Assembly: GCA_903813345.2 (NCBI GenBank) | Contig: CAIIXF020000001.1 | Coordinates: forward strand, 14,839,915 to 14,903,914 | DNA from: Owenia fusiformis | Lineage: Eukaryota > Annelida > Polychaeta > Sabellida > Oweniidae | Direction of reading: 5' to 3' | Length of the DNA stretch: 64,000 nucleotides | Part shown: positions 1 through 18,260 of the stretch, one piece after another | How the letters are laid out: each line of letters begins with the position of its first letter | How positions within the stretch are numbered: position 1 is the first letter of the stretch | Made by a program: the position numbers and the translations under genes | Notes under the pieces: model-generated | What the model saw: only the letters and a program-made list of their open reading frames with translations | What the model was told of the DNA's origin: nothing | Database searches by the model: none

Positions 1-2170
1 CTATTTTCGAACTTTTGGATAATTTTGGCTTCATATGCAATGAACCGAGGCAATTTGCTTTTCCATAAGAAGGTATTCCTCTGCAAAGCCTTATATAGTA
101 CAATGATATTCGATCAGTAATCATGACAGTGTGTTACAGGCCTAATCTATTATGACAAAGACAAATTGATTTTTACAGGAACACTTTTCGAATTGTTTGT
201 CGTTTACACAGAGATATACAACAACAAAGAACGATGTGCAAGGATAATCTTAATTAGGTCAGGTCCCGTAGATAAAAAATAAAATAAACACCATGTCAGT
301 CACGTCATCCAATATGCAAATTGGAGAGGATGACCTGGAATAATATACAATGACACTATAACACAGTGACATTACAAAAAAATACGCCCAGGGAAGAATT
401 CCCAAGAGGCACTAAAATCAAATGCAAAGAACATAATTCAGAAAATTCCCGAACGTCAGTAAATGACGGTATATTCCATATTTTACACTCAAAGACAGAG
501 ACAGAAACCCGAGGGAAGACCCGAAGGAAGAGTTCTGTGTACTTTTACGTGCACCGATACACAGACATACAAGCACACACCACAACCATTTATAAATACA
601 TACATAGTATATATAGGAGTTGTGGACCACTGTCAAACACCCTGAATTTACCATCCATATAAATGGAAAAATAGATGGCATCATGGGTGTTGGTAGGGCT
701 AGAATACATGGGCATGTATTAGGAAGAGTCACTTAATCTCATGATCTAACAAGTAATTCCATTTGCACTGGTGATCCACTCGATTACGCTGGTTACCAAA
801 ACGGTTCGTTTTGGTAACAAAATGTCGGAACGTCGAAGGTACGATTTTTCTCTCAGTTTTCCTTATTTCACACGTTGTAGGCAGAATTCCCACGACATTT
901 TTTAACACAAACATGTGTCAGTATCATATGTTTAAGAAAATGTACATACGTGCGGACAAGTAGTTCAGAAGAAAACAGAATCGTCGATTTAATTCCTCAC
1001 TTAAGTTACATAATCGGTTTTGGTTAAAAGTGTAGATCTTAACTGTTTTTCGAAAAACCGTTTATGTAACTGATGGATCAAGATGCTTGAAAGTGGGATA
1101 AACTAATCAAGGACATGAAGGACGGACAGACTCTCTGTATCCCTCATGAACTATGTTTGTGGGATAATAAAGATACATACACGGCTAAAATCAAAACAAT
1201 TAGGTGGGTCGGAATTTCAAAACAGAACACTACATGGAAACTCTGATTACAGACAACAAACTTCAATTCTGTTTACATGATCGACAAAATCACTCGACTT
1301 TCGCTGTCCCAATTTACACATCATCAACTCCTTTTCTTTTATCCACCCTTGTAGTATAGGAAGATTAATCAGTTTGTCATGCCTATCAATAGTCCTGTTT
1401 CCTAAGGTGTAATGGATTTAACTGGAGTTGTCTCTACAAAATCATGATTAATATTACCCTAGATGGGTTGCTTGTATAACATCTGATTTATGTCAGGCTA
1501 AGAAACAGTTAGCTTAACTGAAAAAATTATATTCGGTTTTAGTATGATCTGATGGTGTATGGGTGAGATCATGACCGATGTCGTAAACTTTTGTTGCGTC
1601 GATCTTTGATAAGAATGTGAACAAAAGTTCAAACGTGAATCGCACATTCCTCTGCATTTGTTTATTAAATTCCTGTTCCTGTTCTTGTTAGTTGTCTTCG
1701 TAGAAATGTCGCGTGGTTTTACAAAAACTTATAGACCTACTTGTAATACATTGAAAATATAAGAAAGCAACATTTCGATTGTATTGTAGTTTATTAGTTT
1801 TTGCAGCCCGGACGCACATTTTGCAATTCTAAGTAGCAACTTATTATTGAAAAGCTTGCGCGGAAAACATACATCTTGGAATATAAGGAAACATACACGG
1901 GCTTTGCGATCATTGATATTTTCAAAATCAATCGTTCTACTAAAGCCTGCGGCGTGTGTGTTGATACCAACGACATTTAATGTGTGCTATTTTGATGTCA
2001 TTACGATTTGGTTATCATAATCATGCGATATATACTGCAAATATTGCTTAATATTTCTCAAGAACAGCTTAAATGATTTGTTTGTCAAAAAAACAAAAGT
2101 TTTGTTTTGCCGGATTACAGCACATACAGGGCATCGATTGCGTTGATATTTTTCAAACTACATAAAAAAG
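1..2170. other. Region without a recognisable gene
   Basis: AT-rich sequence. Open frames are short, lie on both strands and resemble no protein family I know. I see no convincing exon with paired splice sites, no tRNA-like fold and no tandem array. It could be intergenic or the intron of a gene that starts upstream of the window. Confidence 0.6.
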
Positions 2171-2317
2171 CGAATGCAACTAACGCCTGTCGGCTACCGG
2201 ATTAACCTACTCATTTAAATATGAATGGAATAGTGACAGGTACTATTCACATTTAAATGAGTTGCCCATAAAATAGTAGGTTAATTCGGTAGCCGACAGG
2301 CGTTAGTTGCATTTGCG
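2171..2317. repeat. Short hairpin (MITE-like) repeat
   Basis: Two arms of roughly 55-60 bp are reverse complements with few mismatches. The left arm begins CGAATGCAACTAACGCCTGT and the right arm reads the complement, ending at GTTGCATTTGCG. The arms enclose a short ATTTAAAT-rich centre. There is no coding capacity. The structure is that of a small foldback MITE, but I cannot see a clear target-site duplication, so the class is unknown. Confidence 0.7.
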
Positions 2318-4683
2318 AATACAAGCTTGGTTAGGCTATGTTGGTAGTTGCATGGTACTTTGAAATGAAAACGAGAGTCCATAAAACGTATACATTTCGG
2401 TTAAAAGAGCAAGCCACATAAGCCTGAGCAGATCGTGCCATCTATACCACCGGTCATCAATCCGCCAAAATTCACTGTCAGACAGGTCAACCCCCGGTAC
2501 ATTCAATCCAGGATTAGTATCACTTCAACCATACACTGCCCCACTAATCCACTAAGTATGCTAACATATAGGAGTTTCCCTAAGTGTACCATTAAAATAA
2601 TCACATGAGACGGATCAACAAATGTAAATACTATAAAACTAATAATAAGAGACTGGAGTGAGAATAAAAGACTTCAGCCATTCAACAGTTTACACCTTAA
2701 ATAGTTTGACAAATACAATTCATTGAAGAAAGAATTATTAAGTACTGTATATTGACTTTCAGGAGACTTCAAAATAACATGTAGGGTTGTACAAGTGATA
2801 GGTATACAATACATTTAGTATAAACTAATGGAGAAACATTTGAGAAGTTGACAAAACAACTGGAAATATACCACAAGATGCACCTGTAAGGACAATGATA
2901 ATTGCCAATCAGACTGAGATTGACACCTGGACAGAGACCTGCAATGAACCGTCATACTTGTAAGTATAATCTAGGTATAATCAAATGGTTGGGACAAGAG
3001 GTTCTGTGACATGCATGTGACAAAATGCTATAGCTATCACAACTTGTGAAAAATTGGTTAAAACGATTACTAGTAATTGTCACTCACTGGCAGACTGCTG
3101 GTTGATGCATTAAAAAGATGGGTAAGCCACAACGTCAGAAGAATAACTGGTTTAGAGACTGAGAATCAAATAGCATTGTAGCATACCACAGTACTAGTAG
3201 ATGATCTAAGGTTTTGTCCATTCTAATACTCATAGCATCTTTCTGTTTCACCTGAAACATTATCTCAGGGCTGAGAGGATTTGAGGTATCATGGTTTATC
3301 ATGATGGGTTTGTCTATGAAGACAGAATTCGAGAAGGACTACATCCTTCACACATCATATAGCCTAGTGTTGGATTCTCCAAAACGAAGAGCTCTAGACA
3401 TCATCGGCCAAGCTGTACAGTTGAAGCTTATAAGCTCCCATACACTGTTGTCAACTGCGATGCGTTCAGAATCAGCTCAGTAACCAGTAGTCTAGCTACA
3501 AGCCTCTCTGACCACCCTCTACCCACCCTCTCATAGTAGTGTGGGGGGTTACAAGGGCGTGTTGGTAGAAATTAGTTGACAATAGAAAAATCCAATAAAA
3601 TACAAATTAGAGCGAAGACTTCAGAATAGTTTCCTGGAGTACTGAACAGGGTAGACAATCGCTTTGTGGTTCATGGTATAACATTCTTCACCATGATCTA
3701 AGCAAGAAAAGAAAAGCCCCGAGTGCCGGGCAAATCAGGAAAAGTTTAAACGTCATCAAACCACTCCAAGGTGTAAGTCAATATAGCTGTCGGAAGGACT
3801 CTTGATGCAGTTGAGGTGGATATAGTACTGTCAAATGCAATGTGAGTGTTTGAAGAGGATGTATCTAACTTGCAAACTGGCTCTGTTGGGTAGTGTGGTA
3901 TGTGTCAACCTTCACTTCTCTCTCAGCGTTGAGATGCAGCTCAGTCCAAGTTTATTTTAAGCCGGGTTGGCCACATAATATAATTCTAAACAATCTGAAA
4001 TGACGAAATATACAAAATAAATTAAAAACAAATGCTTGGGACCAAAGTTATAAATTTCCGAACAAGGTGGAGAATGTGACTCAGGTATATGGGACAGACA
4101 ACGTCATTAAGATTCAAACATTGAAAGTTTTTGATATGCTATCACATGACGGATGGGAGTGTACAGTATGTCCCAATATTAACTTTCTAGACGCCTAATA
4201 GTTCTGATTAATATATGCAGGACACATTACAAAATGTACGATGCGAAATGTATATATGCATGGTTTGGTATCGATAAATAAATCATTGCACTAACAGATT
4301 GAGAAGAAAATCTTATTGATAGGAGCTGAATAATTAATACGTAATTTGTAAGGCATGTCCGGATCTTACCATAATCCAATTAAGGAAATTATGCCTTGAC
4401 CAGTCTTTCGTCTCTTCAAACAATACGTATAAGGCACATCGGATGCCAAATCGTCAACAAAAGTGTTGTTGTCCAGGCAACCTGGTGTCTGGATAAAAGT
4501 GTCTCCCGTGGGAGATATTTACGCGTGTGAGTTTGATATCAAAGGCATGTATCTCTGGAATGAAGATGTATAATTTCTCTATTTGCAAAATAAATAATTC
4601 AATCTTTGATCAAATCAAAGTCCGTAGTCGAATGCATTGGTATACCTTTCTAGGAGGCGTCGTCCCTGGCCTCTCCCGCAGTG
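2318..4683. other. Region without a recognisable gene
   Basis: No exon, RNA gene or large repeat could be supported. An open frame of 60 codons at 3301-3483 has no family resemblance and is within what AT-rich random sequence yields. The segment may contain decayed repeats that cannot be recognised without a library. Confidence 0.55.
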
Positions 4684-4779
4684 GCCTTCATCGATCAAAA
4701 TATCTTGGGCAATAATGCCATTGTCATTGTTCCCAGAGCTAAACTATACTGCGATAACCGCACCGCGCGCCCCCAATAG
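4684..4779 (+). pseudogene. Possible decayed glutaredoxin-like exon (very weak)
   Basis: A pyrimidine-rich stretch ending in CTCTCCCGCAG is followed by an open frame of 31 codons that stops at TAG 4777-4779. It begins AFIDQNILGNNAIVIV, followed by a YCD triplet. The pattern of an amphipathic helix, an N, then a hydrophobic strand and a YC pair resembles the start of a glutaredoxin domain. However, the CPYC active site is missing: a KLYC-like string stands where it would be. No donor site or following exon was found. A chance open frame is at least as likely as a relic. Confidence 0.12.
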
Positions 4780-7700
4780 TCTTGATCTCACCCAAAGTTC
4801 TTTCGCAAATAACCGACAATAGGTGGTCTGGTTCACCAGAATGCTGTTCCACCGTTCGAATGATATATAATTATATATCAATATAAGAAAATGCCCTAAA
4901 GATTTAACAAGGTTTCTTACATCTATTCTACAGTTCTATATTTTAGCGCCATACTTCATGTTTCGGGAGTCTCTCGCAGTTAATCCGATAGACCAACGAT
5001 CGGGAAGTAAAACATGAACGTAGGAGGTTAGAATGCAGAGGGTCACATCTGTCTATCTGTTCGTTCAAAGAATTGCTACGTCGGGATTGTCTTGTTCGAT
5101 AATACAACCTCAACCCAGCCTCCCGGCGGTTTTAGTTTTAAAGCTTCTAGTTTATGATGTTCCTTAGCTAGATAGCCATTATCATATATCACAAAACTAT
5201 AGGAAATAATTCAATTTGCCACATAATGAAGTGTTATTCGTTGACCCAATGGGCATATTGTGTAGGCCTTCTGTGCCAGAATTATTTCAATATTTCTTCC
5301 TATAATACCCTCAGGCGATTAGAAATATGCATGGCTATATAAATATTAACAATAAAAAATTCCACCAATTTAAAGTGCCGTATTGGCCTAACAAAAAGCT
5401 ATTGCGTTTACATATTAAGGACCACTCACTTGATCGTCACAGATCTTCCAGGTACTTGATTATTGGTTATACTTATACCTTTATTACTAAATAAATAAAG
5501 ACTGGATTACTTCTGCTACCTTGTGGTTAAATTAGTTCTAAAAGAGCGCAAATCGTTTATTCTTTCCGTGTGAGAGATAACACACGTTAGAAGTATGGTC
5601 TTGGCGTTGTCGTGGCAACGGATTTATTAATTCATTTCAACTGCGCCGTGTGTAATAAATGTCGTTGTGTACAGATTATTGAACATAGATGTTGTAATGT
5701 ACTAAAATACGATTATAAAAATGAACAATATCTTCTCATTGTTACTCTGATAATTACGAATTGGAAAATTGAATTGGAAATGAGCAATCAATTTTAATTC
5801 AGATGATAACATTCGTATATTAGTAATCCGTCTGTTTTTATTTATATGTTATTGAAGATTTATCAACCAGAAAAAGCTTCCGATGTTGATCATGGACCTG
5901 GGAAACATAAATATGATAATATTCATCTGCTTAGTTTAATTTTCATATGGGTAGAGGCATTAATAGGTCCCTGATATGGAATATATCAACTTAGATTATT
6001 CATCACTGGTTGATTGTGGTATACAGAGAAATGAATCCGGATGCTGGCCTAGCAGGCACAATTACGCATGCGCGTCGGAGAGGATGTTAATTTCAAGATG
6101 AAACAGACGGATTAACACGGTGTATCTCTTCTTATAAAATATAAATGTGTACTTTGATTATTCATTAAGCAATTAACACTCCAAATGGATATATACGTTG
6201 TGATATTATAATGAAAAGAAGAATAGGCCTAGCAGATATGTGAAATATCCAAGAGATAAACACAAGTAGATTTAGGGAGAACATATATATCAAGATGATA
6301 ATGGCACGGATGAATACGAATACATTAAACTGGTTATGATATTAAATAGAAAAATATACTAAGCCATAATATAACCATGAACCGAGACATTATGATGGCG
6401 ATTCTAAGGATGGAAGAGGGCAGGGAGTCATAATTCACCGTTAAGTGTGGCTTTGCCCGCAATAAACTCCAGGAAATTGCACATGTTGGAGAATATTAGA
6501 TCTACCAGCACCGAAGGGGATATATTAATACAGGTCGGTTGATTCAGGCGTGTTTGGTTAGAGGATACATGAACATATTCTCATTAATATGATTTTTTCA
6601 TACCTAAATAATGTTCAGTACCTAATTGAGTACCTAAAAGAGAGCAAGTGTGGCAAAATCAAGCTGTTCATACAATCGGTCGCCCTGAAAATTAAAATAG
6701 GATATTGTCTTTCCTAGAAAGCTTACAAATGTATGAGAAGTATGCTACAATATCAATATTACTCGTATTTTACTACTACCGGATAAAAATCCATAGTTTA
6801 CAGCTGAAAACACTAGTCATTTTATCATGGTAGTATCGGATATTTCTTGGGGTCGTAACCTCCCTTTCCATACTACTTTGCTTAGTCCTGATAAAGACTG
6901 CACAGCGTGGGCTATAACTTATGTCTACATACATCACCGGTACATGATTTCAAACCCACAAGATTCCGAGCACCAGATTTGTCAAGACGTCAGTATATCG
7001 TGTTACAACTACAGCTAAACGCGATAGGTAACTAAGTATTCTAAGAAAAACCAGCTGTTGGCTGTACTAGACATGGTAGACACGATATCACAAGGCTTCT
7101 TTCATCTAGATACATGTGATATAGATCAAGAAGATGTGTAACTAGTATTAGAACACGTGCCTAGTATAAGATATATAGCTTTTGATACTGATAATTATAC
7201 ATATTCTAAATTTACGCTGATGATATAATGCGAAATATTAAATCGCGCGTAAGCGATCTAAATGGGACTTCCGTTTCTGGAAAATGTATTGTTCATTAGC
7301 AAACTGTAATATTGATAGGGCAGGTGTCACCATCTATCTTAAATCAGAGTTCTACACATGTATCTGCTTTGTTTTTGTTATTCAATGCGCTCAGAACCAT
7401 GCCTTTATCGGTGACGGACACGGACGGTGAAACGCAAAACCACGATACCTACGTGTCTGTAAGACGGTCCGCATCGACGTCAGATACAGGTGTTACTGTT
7501 TATTTTAGACCGTGGCTGTCACCTCCCAATAATCCGGACCATCAATAAGCAATATTTTTATTACCATATATCGGTAGATCGCGTAGGCGTTTAACAATAG
7601 CATAGTAAGCTTTTTCAAATCGGATTTGAGACTACGCTGACAATTACACTCCGAAGTACGAATGCGTCACATGCTATTTATTAATTTAAACCTACATAGA

Positions 7701-8971
7701 CAATATATCACATTATGTAATTCATTGTGTACATTTATTGGCTTAGATACTAAAACATAATGTATTTCAACGAGTTTACAATCATTCGAATATGACTGGT
7801 CAGTATCAGAAGAAGGTAACGACTGCTACCTTCTTTTAACACAATATGGTAAATGTTGATTTCGATATTTCCATCGAATTAAACGTTTCCGTTTAGCTTT
7901 GAATTTTCGATAATATCAGGCTTTTAATGGCATATAAAATCCACAAACTGATAAAGAGCTCCTATGTCATGTGGGGACGCCACGATAGGGATTATTTCTA
8001 ATGTTTAGGCCAGGGTACGATAACGTGAATCTGTCATTGGCGGTCGACGAATTCACGTTATCGTTCCTAAGTGATAGAACATGTAGGACTGTTGTCCCTA
8101 CTCGATATATGAACACTCCATCACGTTGTGAAGTTTCTTCATTGTATAAAACTTGGGTGGTCGAAATGTCAAAACCGAATCTCCACGTTAAAGTGGTTTA
8201 ATTCGATGAAACTAAAGATTGACCAATGAACCGTTACTCGTTTACCAGTTTGATTTTTAATCAAAGTTCATACCTTGGTAGCCAGTGACTGTGATATTAA
8301 TAAACGGTTCCAACTAGAAATCGATTTTAACAATTAGTTTTTAGATTTTAACAACTAGTGCGGTAGGTTAGTTCGAATATTTAATTGTCCTCCCATTAGA
8401 ATAAACTTCTGCCAGACATCAACTCGACTCATCTGCAATAAAATAAAAGGTTACACACTCAAATAAAGTACCAGTAAATTACTTAGGAATTGACGCACTT
8501 GGAAAAAACATCATCTAAAAGGGCAAATGGTGAAATGCCATGCATTTTGAATGTTGACTAAATACCAGACTGAGATGCAACTTAATATTGCAACCTCAAT
8601 AATACATGTTTCAATTAACCAGTTGAAAGAGAGGCTCAGTATCCAGTTGTCAAATTTCCAAATAGGCCCATGGCAGATTTCACCGGCCGTCATTCAAGCA
8701 ACGTCTATGTCAATGAATGTGAATGACGCAATGAAGGTTTGTGATCACAAGAGTACGTGGTAGGAATGGACGGGTAAACAAAACCCTTTGAATGTTGCAA
8801 GGTTGATATTCTCTTTTACATAAGAGATGCTCAACTATGTAATGCATAAGGCGCTATATTCGAAGCTTGACAGCTGGAAAAGGGAAAATAATTAATTAAT
8901 CTTGAATTATTAACCTAAACATTTAGGTATACACCACACTGTTCTATGTAGGTCTATGCATTTCACACATA
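4780..8971. other. Region without a recognisable gene; one small palindrome
   Basis: No convincing gene. At 8017-8064 there is a perfect 14-bp inverted repeat (ACGATAACGTGAAT and its complement) around a 20-bp loop. A CpG-richer patch near 7390-7550 holds a 78-codon open frame with no known similarity. At 7970-8200 both strands are open for about 65-75 codons, which is compatible with chance. Confidence 0.5.
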
Positions 8972-9847
8972 CACTCCCCTCCATAAGTTTGGCAACCTTA
9001 GCTCCCCCATTGAACTACGTGTTAAAGCCTCTTTACCATTGAAGTTTTATTTACTTAACCTACGATGAAAATACTTATACTATTGATGGAAACGTAATTT
9101 GACTTTATTTCCAATACCTCCAAATTTTCTCAAATTTTTTCCTCAATTACAATAAGTCGAAAATTGATGATACATTTGATGAATTTTTGAAAATCGACAT
9201 TCCCATGTTAACCAATGGGAAATGGTAGGTTTGCCGCAAGTCATATGGTAGAATATCCATCCATCCGAGTCATTGCAAAAAATACGAGCTAGGCAGGCAA
9301 TTGAATTTGCTAACTTTATTTAACAAAAAATTTATATGTTTCTTCAGGATGAACAAAGTAATAGGACTTTAAAGTCAAAATTGTTTTTCAAAAAACCTCT
9401 CCCATTGAAATTACACATTAGGCGAAACATTATTTTGAAAAATGACTTTGAAGCGCTGTAACTTAGTATTCATAAAATAAACTAAACACTCAGTGTACAA
9501 AAAAGTTGGACAATTCACTTTTCCGTATAAAAATATTTTTTGCTGAATCTTTTACTGAAAATATATCCTGATTTCTGATTTGCCCCGAACCCTCCATTTC
9601 CCATTGGATTACATGGGAATGACGATTTTCAAAAATCCATCAAATTTATGATCACATTTTGACCTATTGCAATTGAGGGAAAAAATTGAAAAAATTTGGA
9701 GGTATTGGAAATAAAGTCAAGTTACGTTTCCATCAATATTATAAGTTATTTCACCGCCGGTTAAGTAAATAAAAATTCAAACGTGAAGAGGCTTTAACAC
9801 GTAGTTCAATGGGGGAGCTAAGGTTGCCAAACTTATGGAGGGGAGTG
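8972..9847. mobile_element. Non-autonomous foldback element, Tc1/mariner-like ends
   Basis: The element starts CACTCCCCTCCATAAGTTTG and ends in the reverse complement. It is flanked on both sides by TA (8970-8971 and 9848-9849), the target duplication of the IS630/Tc1/mariner superfamily. The inverted arms stay similar for about 260-270 bp, up to a shared CCAATGGGAAATGG, and enclose about 330 bp of unrelated AT-rich sequence. There is no transposase frame, so it must have been mobilised in trans. The long arms and TA flanks are seen directly; the superfamily is inferred from the TA flanks and the CATAAGTTTGG-type end. Confidence 0.85.
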
Positions 9848-10533
9848 TACGCGCACGAGGGTAATGACACTAATCAGCGGTGTCCCGAGGAATTTTACAA
9901 GGGAAGCGTCTTGTAAAGAGCAAAAATGGTCTCCATCATCATAACTTGCCCTTTAAAATGTTTAAGCCTGGCTTCTCCACCTCTTGGGCCAGATCAAATG
10001 GTTCTACAACGTTCAAATATTCTTGGGAAATGAGGTGTAACTCATCAAAAAGAACTCAAATATATCAATCTTAGATATCCCAATATGCCCCAAGTTTACA
10101 GTGACATCAATTAACGTAAATACTGACGAAAATTGGTTTTGATACATAAAGAATTGGTTGCTTTATCAGAGAAGAATAAATTGAGACTACCACTGTGAGG
10201 ATGTTGAAAATAATTGTATCCTCATCGTTGTAATTGGCTGTTTGACAGTTTGATCGAACACCACAATTCGCTAATGGTAAACCTATTGGCGTAGAAACAT
10301 GTTTTAAATGTATTTGTAACAACTTTTTAACAGTAATGTCATGGGCTGAGTTTTCCAGCTGTGTATTAATAGGAACTGTAAAACAGGAAGTATTGTATCA
10401 CTTACTTCAATGTCAATCTCACCCTTAGTGCTCCCTGGAAAAAAATATGGGCCAATATGTTCAGGCTCATTGTTAAATCTTATATCACGCTTGGGAATTT
10501 ATTACGCATATATACCTTAGTGTTTGATTTCAG

Positions 10534-10682
10534 ATGCTCCCAAAGATGTAACTTGTCTAAGAAGAGCGATACCCAACTATCACAAACCACACAATCACCA
10601 CATCCTTGTTGTAACACCGAAGCCTAAGGCAACTGAATACACAACACCAGGAGATATTTTCCAGAATACAATGTTAATGTAA
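10534..10682 (+). CDS. Possible 3'-terminal coding exon of an unidentified upstream gene
   Basis: A good splice acceptor (TTTGATTTCAG, ending at 10533) is followed by a frame open for 48 codons after two bases that would complete a codon split in phase 1. It ends at TAA 10680-10682. The peptide is basic and histidine/proline-rich (it contains NYHKPHNHHILVVTPKPK) and ends TTPGDIFQNTMLM. A canonical AATAAA follows at 10752. Acceptor, open frame, stop and poly(A) signal in this order look like a last exon, and the codons are less AT-rich than the surroundings. I recognise no family and found no partner exon upstream, so chance is possible. If real, the gene ends about 170 bp before the start codon of the potassium channel on the same strand. 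Confidence 0.28.
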
Positions 10683-10751
10683 AAGGAACATGGAGTTTTC
10701 ATGAAACATGGATGGATGCGACCATCATTGATCCAATTGTACATCGTAGAA

Positions 10752-10757
10752 AATAAA
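10752..10757 (+). terminator. Candidate poly(A) signal AATAAA
   Basis: A canonical hexamer 70 bp after the stop codon of the possible terminal exon at 10534-10682. It supports that exon but is a common word in AT-rich DNA. Confidence 0.25.
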
Positions 10758-10922
10758 TATAAACGTTACGAATATCACCACAGCAATACAATATATCATT
10801 TTGAGTATAAAATTTATCACCAGTCGTACTGGTCTCACCAACTGAAGTTATATATAGTTCCTCACATATAGATGTCTCTATGATTGTATGCATGAGTTGC
10901 TGTGTGCTGCCTGACACTGTGA

Positions 10923-16212
<5,290 letters not shown>

Positions 16213-16337
16213 GGTGAAATGGACCATGGCCATACCATGGTATACCATGGTATGACCATGGTATACCATGGTATATGGCCATGAAATGCAATGAAATACC
16301 ATGGTAATACCATGGTATGGCCATGGTCCATTTCACC
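16213..16337. repeat. CCATGG-rich inverted repeat
   Basis: The left arm 16213-16243 (starting GGTGAAATGGACCATGGCCA) and the right arm 16307-16337 are reverse complements over about 31 bp. The spacer is itself built of ATACCATGGTAT palindromes. It opens a 2-kb tract made of variations on CCATGGTA and ATGGTCA. Confidence 0.85.
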
Positions 16338-16632
16338 GTTAAATGGCACCATTGCATTTCATTGTTAACAGTGCGTTTTTAACATGGAGTTTTCCATTGA
16401 AAAAATACTGCCGTTTCGCAGTATTTCATGGTCAGAAACCATCAAATGCAATGATATCATGGTCAAGTTCTCGGCCATGATATCATTGCATTTGATGGTT
16501 TCTTGACCATGATATCATTGCATTTGATGGTTTCTGACCATGAAATACTGTGAAACGGCAGTATTTTTTCAATGGGAAACTCCATGTTAAAAAAACGCTC
16601 CTGACCATGAAATGCAATGGTGCCATTTAACG
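16337..16632. repeat. About 300-bp near-palindrome (hairpin)
   Basis: The outer arms contain CGTTAAATGGCACCATTGCA and its complement. Further in lie AACATGGAGTTTTCCATTGA, AAAAATACTGCCGTTTCGCA and GAAACCATCAAATGCAATGA, each with a near-perfect complement on the right arm. The right arm carries one extra copy of a roughly 30-bp ATGATATCATTGCATTTGAT segment. Degenerate partial copies of the same block recur to about 16.9 kb. There is no coding capacity. It could be a foldback MITE or an amplified palindrome. Confidence 0.85.
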
Positions 16633-17358
16633 ATCATGATATACCATGGTATACCATGGTCAATTAACATGTAATTTTGTATCTAAAAAATACCACCGTT
16701 TCACAGTATTTGATGGTCAAATACCATCAAATGCAGTGATATCATGGTCTAGACATTTAACCATGATATGCAATGGAGCCATTTAATTATCCGATCTACC
16801 ATGGTATACAGTGGAAACTATACTTAAAATTTTGCATTTAAAAATACTGCTATTTTGCAGTATTTCATGGTTGCAAACCATCAAATGCAATGAAGTACAG
16901 TCAAGATGTTTAATCGAAGACTGGAGGTTTGACTTACAAAATATTAAGTTGATCTCCTATTTAACTGACAACAGTCAAATAAAAGTAAAGCATATTTGTT
17001 TAACAAAAAAAAATTGTTTCTAGGGTTATTAACTTAATTATTTATAATAGAAATTAATTTATTAAATAAAGGAACAAAAGTATATAAATTTGTGATTTTG
17101 ATGAATATCAGAATCACTAATTATAATAATTTGGTTATCTAATTAACATTTATTAATAAAGATATTTCATGTAAAAAATACTTTTTGAACATGGTCTTTC
17201 ATTGTATTTCACTGCATTGCAAGAAAGACCATTGCATATCATGATCAATCATTGTATTTCATTGCATTTCATGGTTAAACGTGGTATTTCATAGCATTTC
17301 ATGATCCATTTCAACTCTGACCAAATTTAGACTTGAGACTCTTGTAGAGTTCTTTTTA

Positions 17359-18160
17359 GCAATGAAATACCATGGTATAACCATGGTATTTGATGGTCAG
17401 GTTTGACAATGAAATGCTATGAAATACAATCAACCACGAAATGCAATGATATGCCATGATAAATGATAGTTATGATTATGGCAATGAAATACCATGGTAT
17501 GACCATAGTATTTGATGGTCAGGTTTGACAATAAAATGCCATGAAATACCACCAACCATGAAATGCAATGATAAAACCATGATAAATGAGAGTTATGATT
17601 TTGGCAATGAAATGACATGGTATGACCATGGTAATTGATTGTCACACGGTACAATGAAATGCCATGAAATGTCATCAACCATGATATACAATGGTAATAC
17701 CATGGTAAATGATGGTCAGGTACATAACAATAAAATATCATGGTATGACCATGACATTTGATTGTCAAATTGTACAATGAAATACCATCAACCATGATAT
17801 ACAATGGTAATACCATGGTAAATGATGGTCAGGAACATGGCAATGAAATACCATGGTATGACCATGGTATTTGATTGTCACATCTTATAATGAAATGCCA
17901 TCAACCATGATATACCATGGTAAATTATGGTCAGGAACATGGCATTGAAATACCATGGTATTTGATTGTCACATCTTACAATGAAATGCCATGAAATGCA
18001 ATCAACCATGATATACCATGGTAATACCATGGTAAATGATGGTCAGGAACATGGCAATGAAATACCATGGTATTTGATGGCAAACTTTGGACATGAAATA
18101 CCATGAAACATGGTATAACATGATATACCATGGTCAAAAATTGACCAAAAAAACATCATT
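17359..18160. repeat. Tandem array of 102-123 bp CCATGG-rich units, about seven copies
   Basis: Each unit starts GCAATGAAATACCATGGTAT or a close variant. Unit starts are at 17359, 17481, 17604, 17727, 17840, 17942 and 18054, so the spacing is 122, 123, 123, 113, 102 and 112 bp. Within the units ATGGTCAGG, TTTGATTGTCA and AACCATGATATACCATGG recur. The array grades into more CCATGG palindromes up to about 18.26 kb. Long open frames on the minus strand here come from the repeat and are not genes. Confidence 0.9.
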
Positions 18161-18260
18161 GCCACCATGGTCAGAGTTGATGGTAATTTCATTGCCGATC
18201 ATGATAGACCATGGTAAACCATGGTATACCATGGTATCATGGTTTACGTTTAAACATGGT

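Noticed and set aside
7968-8201. Both strands open for about 65-75 codons, with protein-like minus-strand composition
   Set aside because: Stop-free runs of this length are expected many times by chance in this window, and no splice sites or family match support either strand.
17430-17816. 128-codon minus-strand open frame rich in His, Tyr and Trp
   Set aside because: It lies wholly in the CCATGG tandem array and its residues repeat with the array.
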